A stretch of 64,000 nt of DNA from Planktothrix tepida PCC 9214 (GCF_900009145.1 NZ_LN889802.1:127488-191487); one strand, 5' to 3'; positions 54,778-64,000 are shown, counted from the first letter of the stretch. The notes: generated from the letters alone by a model not told the origin. Made by a program: numbers and translations.

Positions 54778-56706
54778 TTAACTTCTGGTTGCTAACTGAC
54801 GCTTTGGAAGGGGAGTTTTTTCAGCAACCAGTTGTCGGAATTGTTCACCATCTAAGGTTTCCACCTCTAACAATAATTCCACTAACTGATCAATGAGCAT
54901 TCTATGTTCCCGAATAATTGCTCGCGCCTGTTCATAACATTCACTGGCTAGAGATCGAATCAGGTGATCAATTTGGGTGGCGACTTCTTCAGAATATTCG
55001 GATTGAGAGGGAAATCCTCGCCCTAAAAACACCTCTCCCGATGGACTTTCTAAGGCTACTAATCCTAAATCTGACATTCCATAATGGGTGATCATTTCCC
55101 GTGCTAAATTAGTCACGGTTTGGATATCGCTCGTGGCGCCATTGGTAACTTCCGCATCCCCAAAAACTTCCATTTCAGCGGCTCGTCCTCCCAAACAAAT
55201 GGTAATTCGATCAATTAACCAGGATTTTGTATATAAGCCACTATCGACCATTTCTTCATTGAACATTTGTTGAGCAAAGCCCCCAATGCCTCCAGAACGG
55301 GGAATAATGGTGACTTTATTTAAGGGATCGGAATTTTTCAACAATGTCATTAATAAAGCGTGTCCGATTTCATGATAGGCAATCAAACGTTTTTTCTTAC
55401 TATCTAATAATGGCGTTAACGCTAACCCAATGGTAATCCGATCAATGGCATCATCAATTTCTAAAGGTGTAATGGCTTCTTTGCGCCGTCGGGCGGTTAA
55501 AATAGCCGCTTCATTGAGTAAATTGGCTAAATCTGCACCGGATAATCCAGGGGTACGACGGGCGATCGCATCTAAAGAAACCTCTTCGGATAACTTCTTA
55601 TTGCGAGCGTGAACTTTAAGAATTCCTAAGCGACCATTAAAACTCGGTAAATCCACCATCACCTGTCGATCAAATCGACCCGGACGTAATAACGCCGCAT
55701 CTAAAACATCAGGACGGTTGGTAGCAGCAATGACAATAATTCCCGTATTGCCTTCAAACCCATCCATTTCTGTTAATAATTGGTTCAGGGTTTGTTCTCG
55801 TTCATCATTTCCCCCCCCAATTCCCGCACCCCGTTGACGTCCGACCGCATCAATTTCATCAATAAAAATTAAACAAGGGGAATTTTCCTTGGCTTTTCTA
55901 AATAAATCTCTCACCCGTGAAGCACCGACTCCAACAAACATCTCCACAAATTCTGACCCAGAGATGCTGAAAAAGGGAACTCCAGCTTCCCCAGCAATGG
56001 CTTTGGCTAAGAGGGTTTTTCCGGTTCCCGGTGGCCCAATTAACAACACCCCCCTGGGAATTTTCGCCCCAATGGCTGTAAACCTTTCCGGTTGCTTCAG
56101 GAAGGTAACGACTTCTTGCAGTTCTTCCTTGGCTTCTTCAACCCCGGCTACATCCTCAAATAATATGCCGGTTTTGGCTTCCATTTGGAATCTCGCCCTG
56201 GATTTGCCAAAATTCATCGCTTGGCCCGATGCTTGGGTAGACCGTCGCAGAATCATTAATAAAAATGCCAATACGCCAAAAATAATTAGCATATTGACAA
56301 TTAACCCCATGGCTGCACTATTATCAGCCGTAGGGCTAACTTCATACTCAACATTATTCGCCCGAATTTCCCGCATTAATTCCGGGTTTTGTTCAAACAG
56401 AGAAACCCAATACACTGACGATGGCTTTTTATCTTTGTCTCCCTTCAAGGTGACTTTCGCCATTTGTCGCGAGGGATCTTCTTCAATTTTTTGGACTTCC
56501 CCAGCCTCAATTTTCTGCAACAGTTGACTGTAGGTTAGGGTTTTTGGGGTGTTATTGGCGAAGGCGGGAGTTCCCAAGAGTAGCCCCTGGGCCATCATCC
56601 AACTGCCCAAAATTCGCCCTAGTCGTTTGGCGATGATGGTTTTTTGGGGGATGATCTGTTTAGCATCTAACCATCCCATCCCGATTTTGATCCAAGACCT
56701 CTTCAT
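54778..56706 (-). CDS. ftsH: FtsH ATP-dependent zinc metalloprotease
   Basis: This is a 642-residue membrane-anchored protease. N-terminal helices lie at about 33-50 and 131-152, with the loop between facing the lumen or periplasm. The AAA domain has Walker A 'GPPGTGKT' at 224-231, Walker B 'LIFIDEID' and the second region of homology '[22 protein letters not shown]'. The zinc site is HEIGH at 445-449 and the third ligand lies further downstream. Cyanobacteria have four FtsH; the pairs degrade photodamaged D1 protein (FtsH2/3) or are essential (FtsH1/3). Which one this is cannot be decided. Confidence 0.96.
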   Translation of the reverse strand: MKRSWIKIGMGWLDAKQIIPQKTIIAKRLGRILGSWMMAQGLLLGTPAFANNTPKTLTYSQLLQKIEAGEVQKIEEDPSRQMAKVTLKGDKDKKPSSVYWVSLFEQNPELMREIRANNVEYEVSPTADNSAAMGLIVNMLIIFGVLAFLLMILRRSTQASGQAMNFGKSRARFQMEAKTGILFEDVAGVEEAKEELQEVVTFLKQPERFTAIGAKIPRGVLLIGPPGTGKTLLAKAIAGEAGVPFFSISGSEFVEMFVGVGASRVRDLFRKAKENSPCLIFIDEIDAVGRQRGAGIGGGNDEREQTLNQLLTEMDGFEGNTGIIVIAATNRPDVLDAALLRPGRFDRQVMVDLPSFNGRLGILKVHARNKKLSEEVSLDAIARRTPGLSGADLANLLNEAAILTARRRKEAITPLEIDDAIDRITIGLALTPLLDSKKKRLIAYHEIGHALLMTLLKNSDPLNKVTIIPRSGGIGGFAQQMFNEEMVDSGLYTKSWLIDRITICLGGRAAEMEVFGDAEVTNGATSDIQTVTNLAREMITHYGMSDLGLVALESPSGEVFLGRGFPSQSEYSEEVATQIDHLIRSLASECYEQARAIIREHRMLIDQLVELLLEVETLDGEQFRQLVAEKTPLPKRQLATRS

Positions 56707-56907
56707 ATCGACTCTACCTTTTCCTGTTGCTACGCTCCCAACTGTTAAGACAAGTGGGGATGTAAATCTAGTTTAACGCTCAGACGTTGGGATGAGCGGT
56801 TGACGACTGAAGAAACCCAGTTTCTGTATCCGTTTTGATTTAGCTATGCTATTGTTTAATTAAGCGAAGTCATTATGAGTACATTATAGAATTAGGAGAT
56901 TCCCATT

Positions 56908-57363
56908 ATGGTTAAAATCGTAGGACTCGCAGGCAGTTTGCGTCTGGGTTCCCATAGTTATCAAGCACTGATGGAAGTGGCGAAACGAGTCGAAGTGTTG
57001 GGTGTAGAGGTGGAAATCTTGGATTTGCGATCGCTGAATCTCCCCTTTTGCAACGGTGAAGATCACTATCCCGACTATCCTGATGTGGAAAAACTGCAAG
57101 AAACCGTTAAACAGGCAGACGGTTTAATTTTAGCAACACCTGAATATCATGGTAGTGTCAGTGGTGTGTTAAAAAATGCCTTAGATTTGATGAGTTTTGA
57201 ACATTTAGAAGATAAAGTTGTTGGTTTAATCAGTGTCTTAGGGGGTCAATCAAATAGCAATGCCCTCAATGATTTACGAGTGATTATGCGATGGGTTCAT
57301 GCGTGGGTAATTCCTGAGCAAGTTGCCATTGGACAAGCCTGGAAAGCCTTTTTAACAACCTGA
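56908..57363 (+). CDS. NADPH-dependent FMN reductase, C-terminally truncated
   Basis: This is a 151-residue flavodoxin-fold enzyme. The FMN phosphate loop is 'GLAGSLRLGSHSYQAL', with 'ADGLILATPEYHGSVSGVLKNALDLMS' in the middle. Relatives have about 185-190 residues. Here homology ends near 'IGQAWKAF' and the last codons (LTT, stop) are borrowed from the remnant of a neighbouring GGDEF gene. The lost part is the final helix and tail, so it may be inactive. The start at 56908 follows AGGAGA. Confidence 0.8.
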   Translation: MVKIVGLAGSLRLGSHSYQALMEVAKRVEVLGVEVEILDLRSLNLPFCNGEDHYPDYPDVEKLQETVKQADGLILATPEYHGSVSGVLKNALDLMSFEHLEDKVVGLISVLGGQSNSNALNDLRVIMRWVHAWVIPEQVAIGQAWKAFLTT

Positions 57364-57694
57364 TTTCTACCATTTTGCTTGGCTTGATAAAGAGCTTGAA
57401 AGAATTAATTTTTTGATTCAAAAACTTAATAATGCCAATGGTATATAATATTTGAGAGAAAACGATCAATGAATTTCCTAAGAAACGAAGATTCAATAAA
57501 ATTGTTTCTTGATTGATAAAAAGGGGACGAATCGGAAAAATTAAAAACCCAATGGCTGATAATACAGTTCCAATCGCATAAATTCCAATTCCTTGATATT
57601 GCTTCGCCAGGAAGAAGAAAAAGATCAGGGTAATAGATTGTAAAATAGATGCTGCACTGACCATGACGGACATTGTGCTAATATCAAGACTCAT
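57354..57694 (-). pseudogene. Internally deleted membrane-GGDEF diguanylate cyclase
   Basis: The N-terminal part (ATG 57694, MSLDISTMSVMVSAASILQS) has about four hydrophobic helices, like membrane sensors of GGDEF proteins, to about residue 97. Directly after it, in another frame, 57395-57354 encodes ALYQAKQNGRNQVV, the end of a GGDEF domain. The whole cyclase domain between is missing. The intact-looking frame continues to 57284 out of frame through the FMN reductase gene. Confidence 0.6.
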
Positions 57695-57742
57695 AATATA
57701 ATTTCCGAATTAATAGTTAATAAAAAGCACTATCACGGAAGT

Positions 57743-58444
57743 TTAAATTAAGGCTAACACAGAAACAGGTGATCCAGAACCACCTGTAAGCTTTATAATT
57801 CCTAGGATCAAAGTAATTCCTGTGGGGGGAATTTGATTAAGATTTGTCAGATTTTCTAACACAAAACCGTTGTTTTTTAAAATTAGTTTATTGGTTGTAA
57901 AACTATCATCAAAACCCGGATCAACGCCATGACTATCAATACCAACTCCCCGAATCTTTCGCTGTTGAGTTAAAAATTGAATCGCTTCACCTCCAAACCC
58001 TGGAAAGTGGGGTTTTCCCTGTTCATCAAGATTTAAAAAAGCAGCCGGATCATGCCATTTTTCTTGCCATCCAGTATAGAGTAAAACTATACTATTTTCG
58101 GGAATAAGATGATGCTGACTCTCCCATCTTTCAATATCGTTTACAGTTAAAATTGAATCAGGATTTAAGATAGCTTTTTCGCGAATATCAATCACCACTG
58201 CGGGAAGAATACAAGACTCAGGAGAATAGTGCTCCACTCCCATTCCTGCTGGATAAAAACTTTGAGGGGAATTGAGATGAGTACCGCTATGTTCTCCCAT
58301 CGAAAACTGTCTTAAATAATAACCGGATGTTGAAAAATCTGCCACCGTTTCAAACTGAACAGCAGGATCACCAGGCCATAATGGAATATTCGGATGAATC
58401 TTATGGCTTAAATCAATAATTCTACTATAGTTAATCGTTTTCAT
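57743..58444 (-). CDS. Cyclase-family (KynB-like) metal hydrolase
   Basis: This is a 233-residue protein of the cyclase/arylformamidase family. 'IDLSHKIHPNIPLWPGDPAVQFE' opens it and 'FSMGEHSGTHLNSPQSF' aligns with the metal-binding HxGTHxDxPxHF motif. Here the Asp is Asn and the final His is Ser, so metal binding may differ. 'RKIRGVGIDSHGVDPG' and 'FVLENLTNLNQIPPTGI' are also typical. Members hydrolyse N-formylkynurenine or related amides and lactones. The gene begins 18 bp after the glycosyltransferase stop, so both may be one operon. Confidence 0.82.
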   Translation of the reverse strand: MKTINYSRIIDLSHKIHPNIPLWPGDPAVQFETVADFSTSGYYLRQFSMGEHSGTHLNSPQSFYPAGMGVEHYSPESCILPAVVIDIREKAILNPDSILTVNDIERWESQHHLIPENSIVLLYTGWQEKWHDPAAFLNLDEQGKPHFPGFGGEAIQFLTQQRKIRGVGIDSHGVDPGFDDSFTTNKLILKNNGFVLENLTNLNQIPPTGITLILGIIKLTGGSGSPVSVLALI

Positions 58445-58462
58445 GATTCTAATGACTAACTT

Positions 58463-59680
58463 TTATGATTGAATTTTAATCCATTGGTTGATGGTTTTAT
58501 AAATATTAACTAATCCTTGAATTTGCGATCGCGGTGAACGTCCATACAAAAAATCATGGAGACTAATTTGATAATTGTGTTGAATTGCTAAATCTAACCA
58601 TAAATTATGATAAGCTTGTCCTTGCTCATAATCAGGAATCGTGCTAAAATAATGGGAAAAGTAATCTAAACAAGTATTAAAAAAATGTTTTCGACCTTGA
58701 TATTTTAAATAATTCAGCCGAGGTTTAAAAGTCGTTAAATTATCTTTAGCCGTATGTAACGTATCGGCTAAAGATTCAGCATCAAATTCTGATAAAAACC
58801 CTGAACCTTGAGGGAAAATTTGAGCTTGACCTCTAGCATATTGATTAAAGGCTTGGAAACAAATAACCGGAGTATTACAACTCATTGCTTCCGCAAGACT
58901 GCTATTTTTTCCATCTAAAAGAGAACCTATAAGGTAAATTTTAGAGCGAGAATAATAAAGCGGTCTTTCTTGATAATAGTCAACCTGAGAAATAATCTGA
59001 ATATAATCTAAAGGATTCACTAAAATATTTTTAACTTTTTGCCATTCTAATTGTGCTTCGCTACTGAGTTTATGAATAGAGTTTGGATCAAAATCATCTT
59101 CTAAAATAAATATTGTTTTTAAAAGTTTATTATATTTTTTTTTGTAAATCTTTAACGCCTCAGCAATGATAGGGAGATTATTGACAGGAGATAATCGAGA
59201 TACGCATAAAACATCAATATCTTTAACGGTAAAAGGCTGAGGAGCAATTAAATATTCATGAATAAAATCAGAATGAGAAGCTGGAATTAAAATTTTATTT
59301 GCTCGTTGTGGGTCGGTTTTTCTAAACCATGTTTCACGGGATGGATTATCATATAAGGTAAAATAACCATCCGCCGTATTTGACCAGGGGTAGGAACACC
59401 AGAGAGAATCAGCAATTGAAAAGAATGTATCAGAAAGTTGAGGTAAAACTTTATTTAATAAATCAACAGATTCACTAAAATATAATCCTTTAATAAATTG
59501 ACCTTCATACATTAAAGGTGGCAGGATGATCGAAAAATTTACGTTTTCATAGCGTCCTGATTCCAACTCAAAAATCTCGTTTGTCCAGCTATCTAAATCT
59601 ACATAAATTTCTTCTAAGGGTTTATAAATTTGATCGGTATTAAAATATTGCTTTTGCCGTTGGTAGTTTCCGATTCCCAT
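58463..59680 (-). CDS. Glycosyltransferase, group 1-like (GT4)
   Basis: This is a 405-residue protein. The C-terminal half shows the GT-B donor-binding domain: 'DIDVLCVSRLSPVNNLPIIAEALKIYKKKYN' and 'SLLDGKNSSLAEAMSCNTPVICFQAFNQYARGQ', with the Glu typical of the E-x7-E motif region. The N-terminal half is less conserved and reads as a receptor domain. It probably transfers a sugar to a surface glycan. Donor and acceptor are unknown. It shares the strand with the cyclase-family gene. Confidence 0.75.
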   Translation of the reverse strand: MGIGNYQRQKQYFNTDQIYKPLEEIYVDLDSWTNEIFELESGRYENVNFSIILPPLMYEGQFIKGLYFSESVDLLNKVLPQLSDTFFSIADSLWCSYPWSNTADGYFTLYDNPSRETWFRKTDPQRANKILIPASHSDFIHEYLIAPQPFTVKDIDVLCVSRLSPVNNLPIIAEALKIYKKKYNKLLKTIFILEDDFDPNSIHKLSSEAQLEWQKVKNILVNPLDYIQIISQVDYYQERPLYYSRSKIYLIGSLLDGKNSSLAEAMSCNTPVICFQAFNQYARGQAQIFPQGSGFLSEFDAESLADTLHTAKDNLTTFKPRLNYLKYQGRKHFFNTCLDYFSHYFSTIPDYEQGQAYHNLWLDLAIQHNYQISLHDFLYGRSPRSQIQGLVNIYKTINQWIKIQS

Positions 59681-59766
59681 AATAATTGATTGATGAATTT
59701 ATTTATAATATCGTGTAATATAACCTATATAAAGCAATTTTAAATCTATTTTAATATAAATTTTAT

Positions 59767-59826
59767 TGTAGGGGTTTGGTTTTCAAACCCTCTAGCTATC
59801 TAGGTTAGAAAAGAAGCCACCCCTAC
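59767..59826. repeat. Hairpin repeat GTAGGGGTTTGG...CCACCCCTAC
   Basis: GTAGGGGTTTGG at the left and CCACCCCTAC at the right form imperfect inverted ends of a roughly 55-bp element that also contains GGGTTTG/CAAACCC. It is related to the repeat at 5030. Confidence 0.6.
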
Positions 59827-59859
59827 AGAATTTTTTCGCCCATCCTAAACATCAAACCA

Positions 59860-60756
59860 TCATATCCCGCATTGGTTTAACCAATTCAAAATAATGGTAT
59901 TAACTTGTTCAGGACGTTCATCATGGGGACAGTGACCAGTATTCGGAATCGAAATAAACTGAACAGATGGATTAATATCGGCTAAATCTTGATAAATTTT
60001 TGCCCCTGTAATCGGTGTCCAAGGGTCAGCTTCTCCCCAAATAATTAATAAAGGATGTTGAATTTGAGGTAATAATTCCGAAGGATGGGGGCCAGGAGGA
60101 GCCGTTAAAATCGATGCAAAAACTTGTTGAGCACCGATATCATTAGAAGGAGCATATAATAACTCAACTAATTCATCTGTAATTGCGGCTTTATTGCCAT
60201 AAACTTGTTTCAATGTATTGCGAATTCGGTGTTTTTGTCGAATTTGATTAAACACAAACGGCCCTATAATTGGATGACTCACCAATTTTGTAAAGAATCC
60301 CATCACCATCCGCAACGGTAAATTTAATTCTTCTGGACGATGATTTAACCCTCCTGCACAATTTAATAAAACAGCACCAGAGGAAATTTCAGGATGATGA
60401 GCAACAATCATTAAACTCAATAATGCTCCAATCGAATTCCCAATAAAAATGGCAGGTTGCTGAATTTTTTCAGCCCAAAAATCCGTTAGTAATTCTTGCC
60501 ATAAATTTAAACTATAATCAAGGTTAGGTTTCGCAGAAGCACCAAATCCTAATAAATCTAACGTAAAAACTTGATACCCTCCCTCGGCTAAAACGGGAAT
60601 ATTCTGACGCCAATGTCCAATGGATGCGCCAAACCCATGAATCAGGACTAAAGGTTGTCCACTTCCTGCGACGGTGTAGTGAATTTGATGTCCTTTCCAG
60701 ACCCAGGTGAGGGAATCAAACAGGGTTGTTGTTTTGGCGGGGGTCGTTGTTGTCAT
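59860..60756 (-). CDS. Alpha/beta hydrolase
   Basis: Start at ATG 60756 (MTTTTPAKTTTLFDSLTWVW) gives 298 residues; a longer frame to 60903 overlaps the divergent gene and its extra 49 residues look non-coding. The fold shows 'PLVLIHGFGASIGHWRQN', the nucleophile elbow 'FIGNSIGALLSLM' with Ser, Asp in 'IIWGEADPWTP' and His in 'NTGHCPHDERP'. It belongs to the cyanobacterial/plant chloroplast alpha/beta hydrolase group related to pheophytinase-like esterases. The substrate is unknown. Confidence 0.9.
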   Translation of the reverse strand: MTTTTPAKTTTLFDSLTWVWKGHQIHYTVAGSGQPLVLIHGFGASIGHWRQNIPVLAEGGYQVFTLDLLGFGASAKPNLDYSLNLWQELLTDFWAEKIQQPAIFIGNSIGALLSLMIVAHHPEISSGAVLLNCAGGLNHRPEELNLPLRMVMGFFTKLVSHPIIGPFVFNQIRQKHRIRNTLKQVYGNKAAITDELVELLYAPSNDIGAQQVFASILTAPPGPHPSELLPQIQHPLLIIWGEADPWTPITGAKIYQDLADINPSVQFISIPNTGHCPHDERPEQVNTIILNWLNQCGI

Positions 60757-60837
60757 TTTATGAAGATTTGTAAACGCTATGTTTCTATAATAGTTGAATT
60801 TGATAGAAAACCTTAGCTGAACCTCGTTATAAATCCG

Positions 60838-61302
60838 ATGATTAAACCTTGGAAACAAGACACGATTATTTTGCATACTCAACGTCTGTTGAGGAGTTAT
60901 CAATATTGGACAGGAGAAACCTTGTTAGACGTTCAAGGAACACCTGAAGCGGTTGCAAAAGCATTATTTTATGCGCCATTTGTGTTAGTTTCTCATGGAA
61001 TTGAACCTGATCCAATTCTTAATTATGGCAATCAAAAAGCCTTAGAACTTTGGGAATTAACCTGGGAAGAATTAACCCAAATGCCTTCTCGAAAAACGGC
61101 TGAACCGATGGTACAGGAAGCCCGAAATCGTTTATTAGCTGAAACGGAAGCTAAGGGATTTGTGAGAAATTATCAAGGCGTGAGAATTTCAAGTAGCCGC
61201 AAACGTTTTTTAATTCAAGATGTATTAATCTGGAATCTTTTAGATGAAGACAATCAACGCTGTGGACAAGCTGCGGTTTCTTCTCAATATACGTTTTTAT
61301 AG
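60838..61302 (+). CDS. MEKHLA-domain protein
   Basis: This is a 154-residue protein that is essentially one MEKHLA domain, a PAS-related fold. It has 'HTQRLLRSYQYWTGETLLD', 'VSHGIEPDPILNYGNQKALELWELTWEELTQMPSRKTAEP' and 'FLIQDVLIWNLLDEDNQRCGQAA'. The domain occurs in plant HD-ZIP III proteins and as stand-alone cyanobacterial proteins, and is thought to bind a small ligand or sense light/redox. A shared divergent promoter region with the hydrolase gene is likely (82 bp gap). Confidence 0.88.
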   Translation: MIKPWKQDTIILHTQRLLRSYQYWTGETLLDVQGTPEAVAKALFYAPFVLVSHGIEPDPILNYGNQKALELWELTWEELTQMPSRKTAEPMVQEARNRLLAETEAKGFVRNYQGVRISSSRKRFLIQDVLIWNLLDEDNQRCGQAAVSSQYTFL

Positions 61303-61308
61303 TTGACT

Positions 61309-61341
61309 AAAACCCCGGTTTCTTGAAGAAACCAGGGTTTT
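61309..61341. terminator. Bidirectional terminator between MEKHLA and rsh genes
   Basis: AAAACCCCGGTTTCTT with AGAAACCAGGGTTTT forms a long stem with one mismatch and a short loop, with A and T runs on the two sides. The genes on either side converge here. Confidence 0.85.
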
Positions 61342-61356
61342 GATCAAACTGCGGTT

Positions 61357-63627
61357 TTATTTACTATTAATTCGACGTAATGTCAACACATCGCTAATGT
61401 TTTTAACTTGGGTACAAGTGCGTTCAAATTGTTCGCGATCGCAAATTTCAATTCCTAATTCAATCAACGCAGGTGCATCAGGAAAAGTTTTTACTTGGGC
61501 GCTACAAACGTTAATATTATTATCTTTCAAGCGGGATAAAATATCATTCAAAACGCCTACTCGATCTAACACTTCAATGGAAATATTCACCGCATAGGTT
61601 TGAGGACGACCACCACTTTGATAGTTCGGATTCCAACCGACAGGAACTAACCGTTCTCCTTCTACCGTTGCGGTATTAGAACATCCTTGCTGATGAATAG
61701 AAATCCCCTTAGTTCGAGTCACAACCCCGATAATCGGTTCTCCTGGAATGGGATTACAACACCCAGCAATATGATAGAGTAAGCCTTCAACGCCCATAAT
61801 TGGAGAATTACTCGGAGAAGAAGAGGGAAGAGGACAAGGAGGAGAAAGATTAGGAACTTGTAAAGAAGTGGTGGTGAGTTCTTGAGAAGCCGGTTGAACT
61901 TGGCTTTGGGATTTCACCACATCTCGCAAACGATTCACCACTAAATTTAAGGTGATTTCTCCATAACCCAAGGCAGCTAATAAATCATCCACACTATGAT
62001 AATTACATCGCTTAGAAACAGAAAGCATCGGTTCAGATTTGAGCAAGGATTCAAAGCCATTTTTGCCCATTTCTTTTTCTAATAATTCTCGTCCCCGTGC
62101 AATATTTTCGTCTCGATGCGATCGCTTATACCACTGACGAATTCGGTTTTTAGCCGCACTGGTTTTAACAAAATTCAACCAATCTAAACTAGGGCGAATA
62201 TTTTTCTGGGTTAATATTTCCACAATATCCCCATTTTTTAAAGGCGTATCTAAGGGAACAATGCGATCATTAACTTTTGCTCCTTTACAATGATTTCCCA
62301 CTTCACTATGGATACGATAGGCAAAGTCAACGGGGGTCGCCCCATGAGTTAATGCCATCACATCTCCTTCGGGAGTAAACACATAAACATCATCAAACTC
62401 TAAATTGCTTTTAACGCTTTCGAGATATTCTTTGGCATCTTTTAAATCACTATGCCATTCTAATAATTGCCGTAACCAGGTGAATTTGTCATCCATTCCT
62501 GTGACTTGGCCCCCATTAGAATTTCCTTTTTCTTTGTACTTCCAATGGGCTGCAATCCCATATTCGGCAATATGGTGCATTTCTACTGTCCGAATTTGTA
62601 CCTCAACGGGTCTTCCCGTATTGCCAATCACCCCAGTATGTAGGGACTGATACCGATTAGGTTTGGGCAATCCAATATAATCTTTAAAGCGTCCAGGAAT
62701 AGGGCGAAAAGCGTCATGGACAATGGCTAAGGTACGATAACATTCCTCGTTGGTTTCAACGATGACTCGTAACGCCGCAATATCATAAATTTCATGAAAT
62801 TGTTTCTGTCTTTGGTGCATTTTTTTATAAATGCCATATAAATGTTTGGGGCGTCCCGTGACTTCATAACATTTAATTCCTGCATTCTCTAGTCTATCGC
62901 GCAAAACCTGGGCAAGTTCGGCTAATTTTTCTTCTCGAATTACCCGACGATCAGAGACTAATTCTTTAATATTTTGGTAAGCTTCGGGCTCTAAATATTT
63001 AAAGGATAAATCCTCTAATTCCCATTTAAACCGACCAATCCCTAAACGATTGGCTAAGGGAGCAAAAATTTCACGGGTTTCTAACGCAATACTGCGCTGT
63101 TTATGTTCAGGAAGAAAATCTAGGGTTCGCATATTATGAAGTCGGTCAGCGAGTTTCACCACAATCACACGAATATCTTTCGCCATGGCTAAAAACATTC
63201 GCCGGAAGTTTTCAGCCTGTCGTTCTGTAGTGTTAGAAAAGTTAAATTTAGACAGCTTAGTGACGCCCTCGACCAGATGACGCACTTCTGCCCCAAAATG
63301 CTGTTCTAGTTCTTCTGGAGTCACCTCCGTATCTTCAATAATGTCATGGAGAAAACCCGCCGCCACCATGGCAGAATCTCCTCCTAAATACCGCAGCAAC
63401 CCTGCTACGGCAATGGGATGATTAATATAGGGTTCTCCTGATTTGCGATACTGTCCTTGGTGCAGTTGATAGGCAAACTGAAAAGCCCGCACAATCAAAT
63501 CATTCTTGGCAGAAGGCGAGGTATCAGATTTTACCAGAGAACTAGAAACCTCCATACACTGTTGTAGCCAGTCAGGAATGCTACATTCATAGTCAAAGTC
63601 AGTTTTAGCAAGGATTTGAGTATTCAT
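61357..63627 (-). CDS. rsh: Bifunctional (p)ppGpp synthetase/hydrolase (RelA/SpoT)
   Basis: From ATG 63627 (MNTQILAKTDFDYECSIPDW) there are 756 residues; the frame extends 13 codons further upstream to 63666. Domains in order are HD hydrolase ('YINHPIAVAGLLRYLGG', 'AAGFLHDIIEDTEVT'), synthetase ('YDIAALRVIVETNEECYRTL', 'YQSLHTGVIGNTG'), TGS ('VFTPEGDVMALTHGATPVDFAYRIHSEVGNHC') and C-terminal ACT ('ISIEVLDRVGVLNDILSRLKDNNINV'). Both activities look intact, so it sets (p)ppGpp levels in the stringent response. Cyanobacteria usually have one long Rsh protein. Confidence 0.95.
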   Translation of the reverse strand: MNTQILAKTDFDYECSIPDWLQQCMEVSSSLVKSDTSPSAKNDLIVRAFQFAYQLHQGQYRKSGEPYINHPIAVAGLLRYLGGDSAMVAAGFLHDIIEDTEVTPEELEQHFGAEVRHLVEGVTKLSKFNFSNTTERQAENFRRMFLAMAKDIRVIVVKLADRLHNMRTLDFLPEHKQRSIALETREIFAPLANRLGIGRFKWELEDLSFKYLEPEAYQNIKELVSDRRVIREEKLAELAQVLRDRLENAGIKCYEVTGRPKHLYGIYKKMHQRQKQFHEIYDIAALRVIVETNEECYRTLAIVHDAFRPIPGRFKDYIGLPKPNRYQSLHTGVIGNTGRPVEVQIRTVEMHHIAEYGIAAHWKYKEKGNSNGGQVTGMDDKFTWLRQLLEWHSDLKDAKEYLESVKSNLEFDDVYVFTPEGDVMALTHGATPVDFAYRIHSEVGNHCKGAKVNDRIVPLDTPLKNGDIVEILTQKNIRPSLDWLNFVKTSAAKNRIRQWYKRSHRDENIARGRELLEKEMGKNGFESLLKSEPMLSVSKRCNYHSVDDLLAALGYGEITLNLVVNRLRDVVKSQSQVQPASQELTTTSLQVPNLSPPCPLPSSSPSNSPIMGVEGLLYHIAGCCNPIPGEPIIGVVTRTKGISIHQQGCSNTATVEGERLVPVGWNPNYQSGGRPQTYAVNISIEVLDRVGVLNDILSRLKDNNINVCSAQVKTFPDAPALIELGIEICDREQFERTCTQVKNISDVLTLRRINSK

Positions 63628-63666
63628 GATAGTTACACCTATAGGGTAATAATACTGATAAGACAA

Positions 63667-64000
63667 TCAGGCGTGACAGAGACTTGTGTATTTTTTTATA
63701 CAAATAAAAACGAGAAAATCCAAACGGGTGAAACGGTTAAGTTTCACGGAGTTGATTTACAACTATCCGCCCCTTCATTCTGAGAAGTGAACAGCACTTG
63801 ATAAAACAATACCACTCTCTTAAGGTCAGCTTAACCTGCTCCCAAGTGCAGATTTGAAGATTAGGATCAACCGCTAATCTCCCTCAAAATCAGGATTTGG
63901 TCTTGGGGGTACTGCGATCGGATTTTGCTAAACCTCTACTGAATGAAGCCTGAATCCTTGTCTATTATTTAATAATATAGACAAAATTCTTAACAATATG
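63667..64000. other. Intergenic region upstream of rsh to window end
   Basis: The region has no clear gene. A hairpin GTGAAAC/GTTTCAC lies at about 63728-63750, and an inverted repeat TTGTCTAT / ATAGACAA at 63958-63984. The first could affect the rsh 5' leader. No RNA family is recognised. Confidence 0.4.

Overview
The window looks like chromosomal DNA of a filamentous cyanobacterium, most like the Planktothrix/Oscillatoria group. The evidence is an AT-rich base composition, many HIP1 octamers (GCGATCGC), short tandem heptamer repeats of the TGTTCCC and CTGATAA type, and cyanobacterial genes: a helical carotenoid protein, a CruA-type lycopene cyclase, a tocopherol methyltransferase, FtsH, KtrB/KtrA and pentapeptide-repeat proteins. 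The genus assignment is an inference.

Layout. 1-4.1 kb holds a leftward cluster of a dynamin-like GTPase and two membrane/coiled-coil proteins of unknown role, with an IS inserted at the last codons of the GTPase gene. 4.3-11.2 kb holds two pentapeptide proteins (one fused to RidA), a WecG-type glycosyltransferase, an antitoxin whose PIN toxin has been deleted internally, a subtilase, an AmpG-like transporter and an exported protein. 11.5-21 kb holds lysS and signalling genes (CHASE2 adenylate cyclase, two GGDEF proteins, a STAS protein) with a DedA protein. 21-26 kb holds HCP, a large RTX/beta-helix protein and a Bax-inhibitor-1 protein. 26.2-27.9 kb is an integrase island: a tyrosine recombinase that has lost its tyrosine, flanked by shared repeats, next to tRNA-Arg(TCT). 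28-37.7 kb holds cyanobacterium-specific genes, tocopherol methyltransferase, ktrB-ktrA, an ABC1/UbiB kinase and a DegT aminotransferase.

37.7-50.5 kb is rich in IS200/IS605-type elements. One solo tnpB (37882-39111) carries a palindromic interspersed repeat read in frame just before its RuvC glutamate. A 396-bp element (43229-43624) keeps both ends but no intact tnpB. A third element (46386-50535) has its tnpB, and probably its omega-RNA, split by a 2737-bp group II intron. Splicing at the predicted borders rejoins tnpB exactly in frame. Among these elements sit ispH, a lipoate/biotin ligase-like gene, a methyltransferase, a YbjN-like gene and an aldehyde dehydrogenase.

50.6-64 kb holds cruA, an Ntn-hydrolase, ftsH, a truncated FMN reductase abutting an internally deleted GGDEF gene, a cyclase-family protein with a glycosyltransferase, an alpha/beta hydrolase, a MEKHLA protein and a RelA/SpoT ppGpp enzyme.

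The main theme is genome erosion and repeat mobility. Several loci show precise scars: IS insertion, internal deletions, repeat insertion into coding sequence, and an intron inside a transposon. The two most unusual observations are the intron-split tnpB/omega-RNA and the GTPase/membrane-protein cluster.
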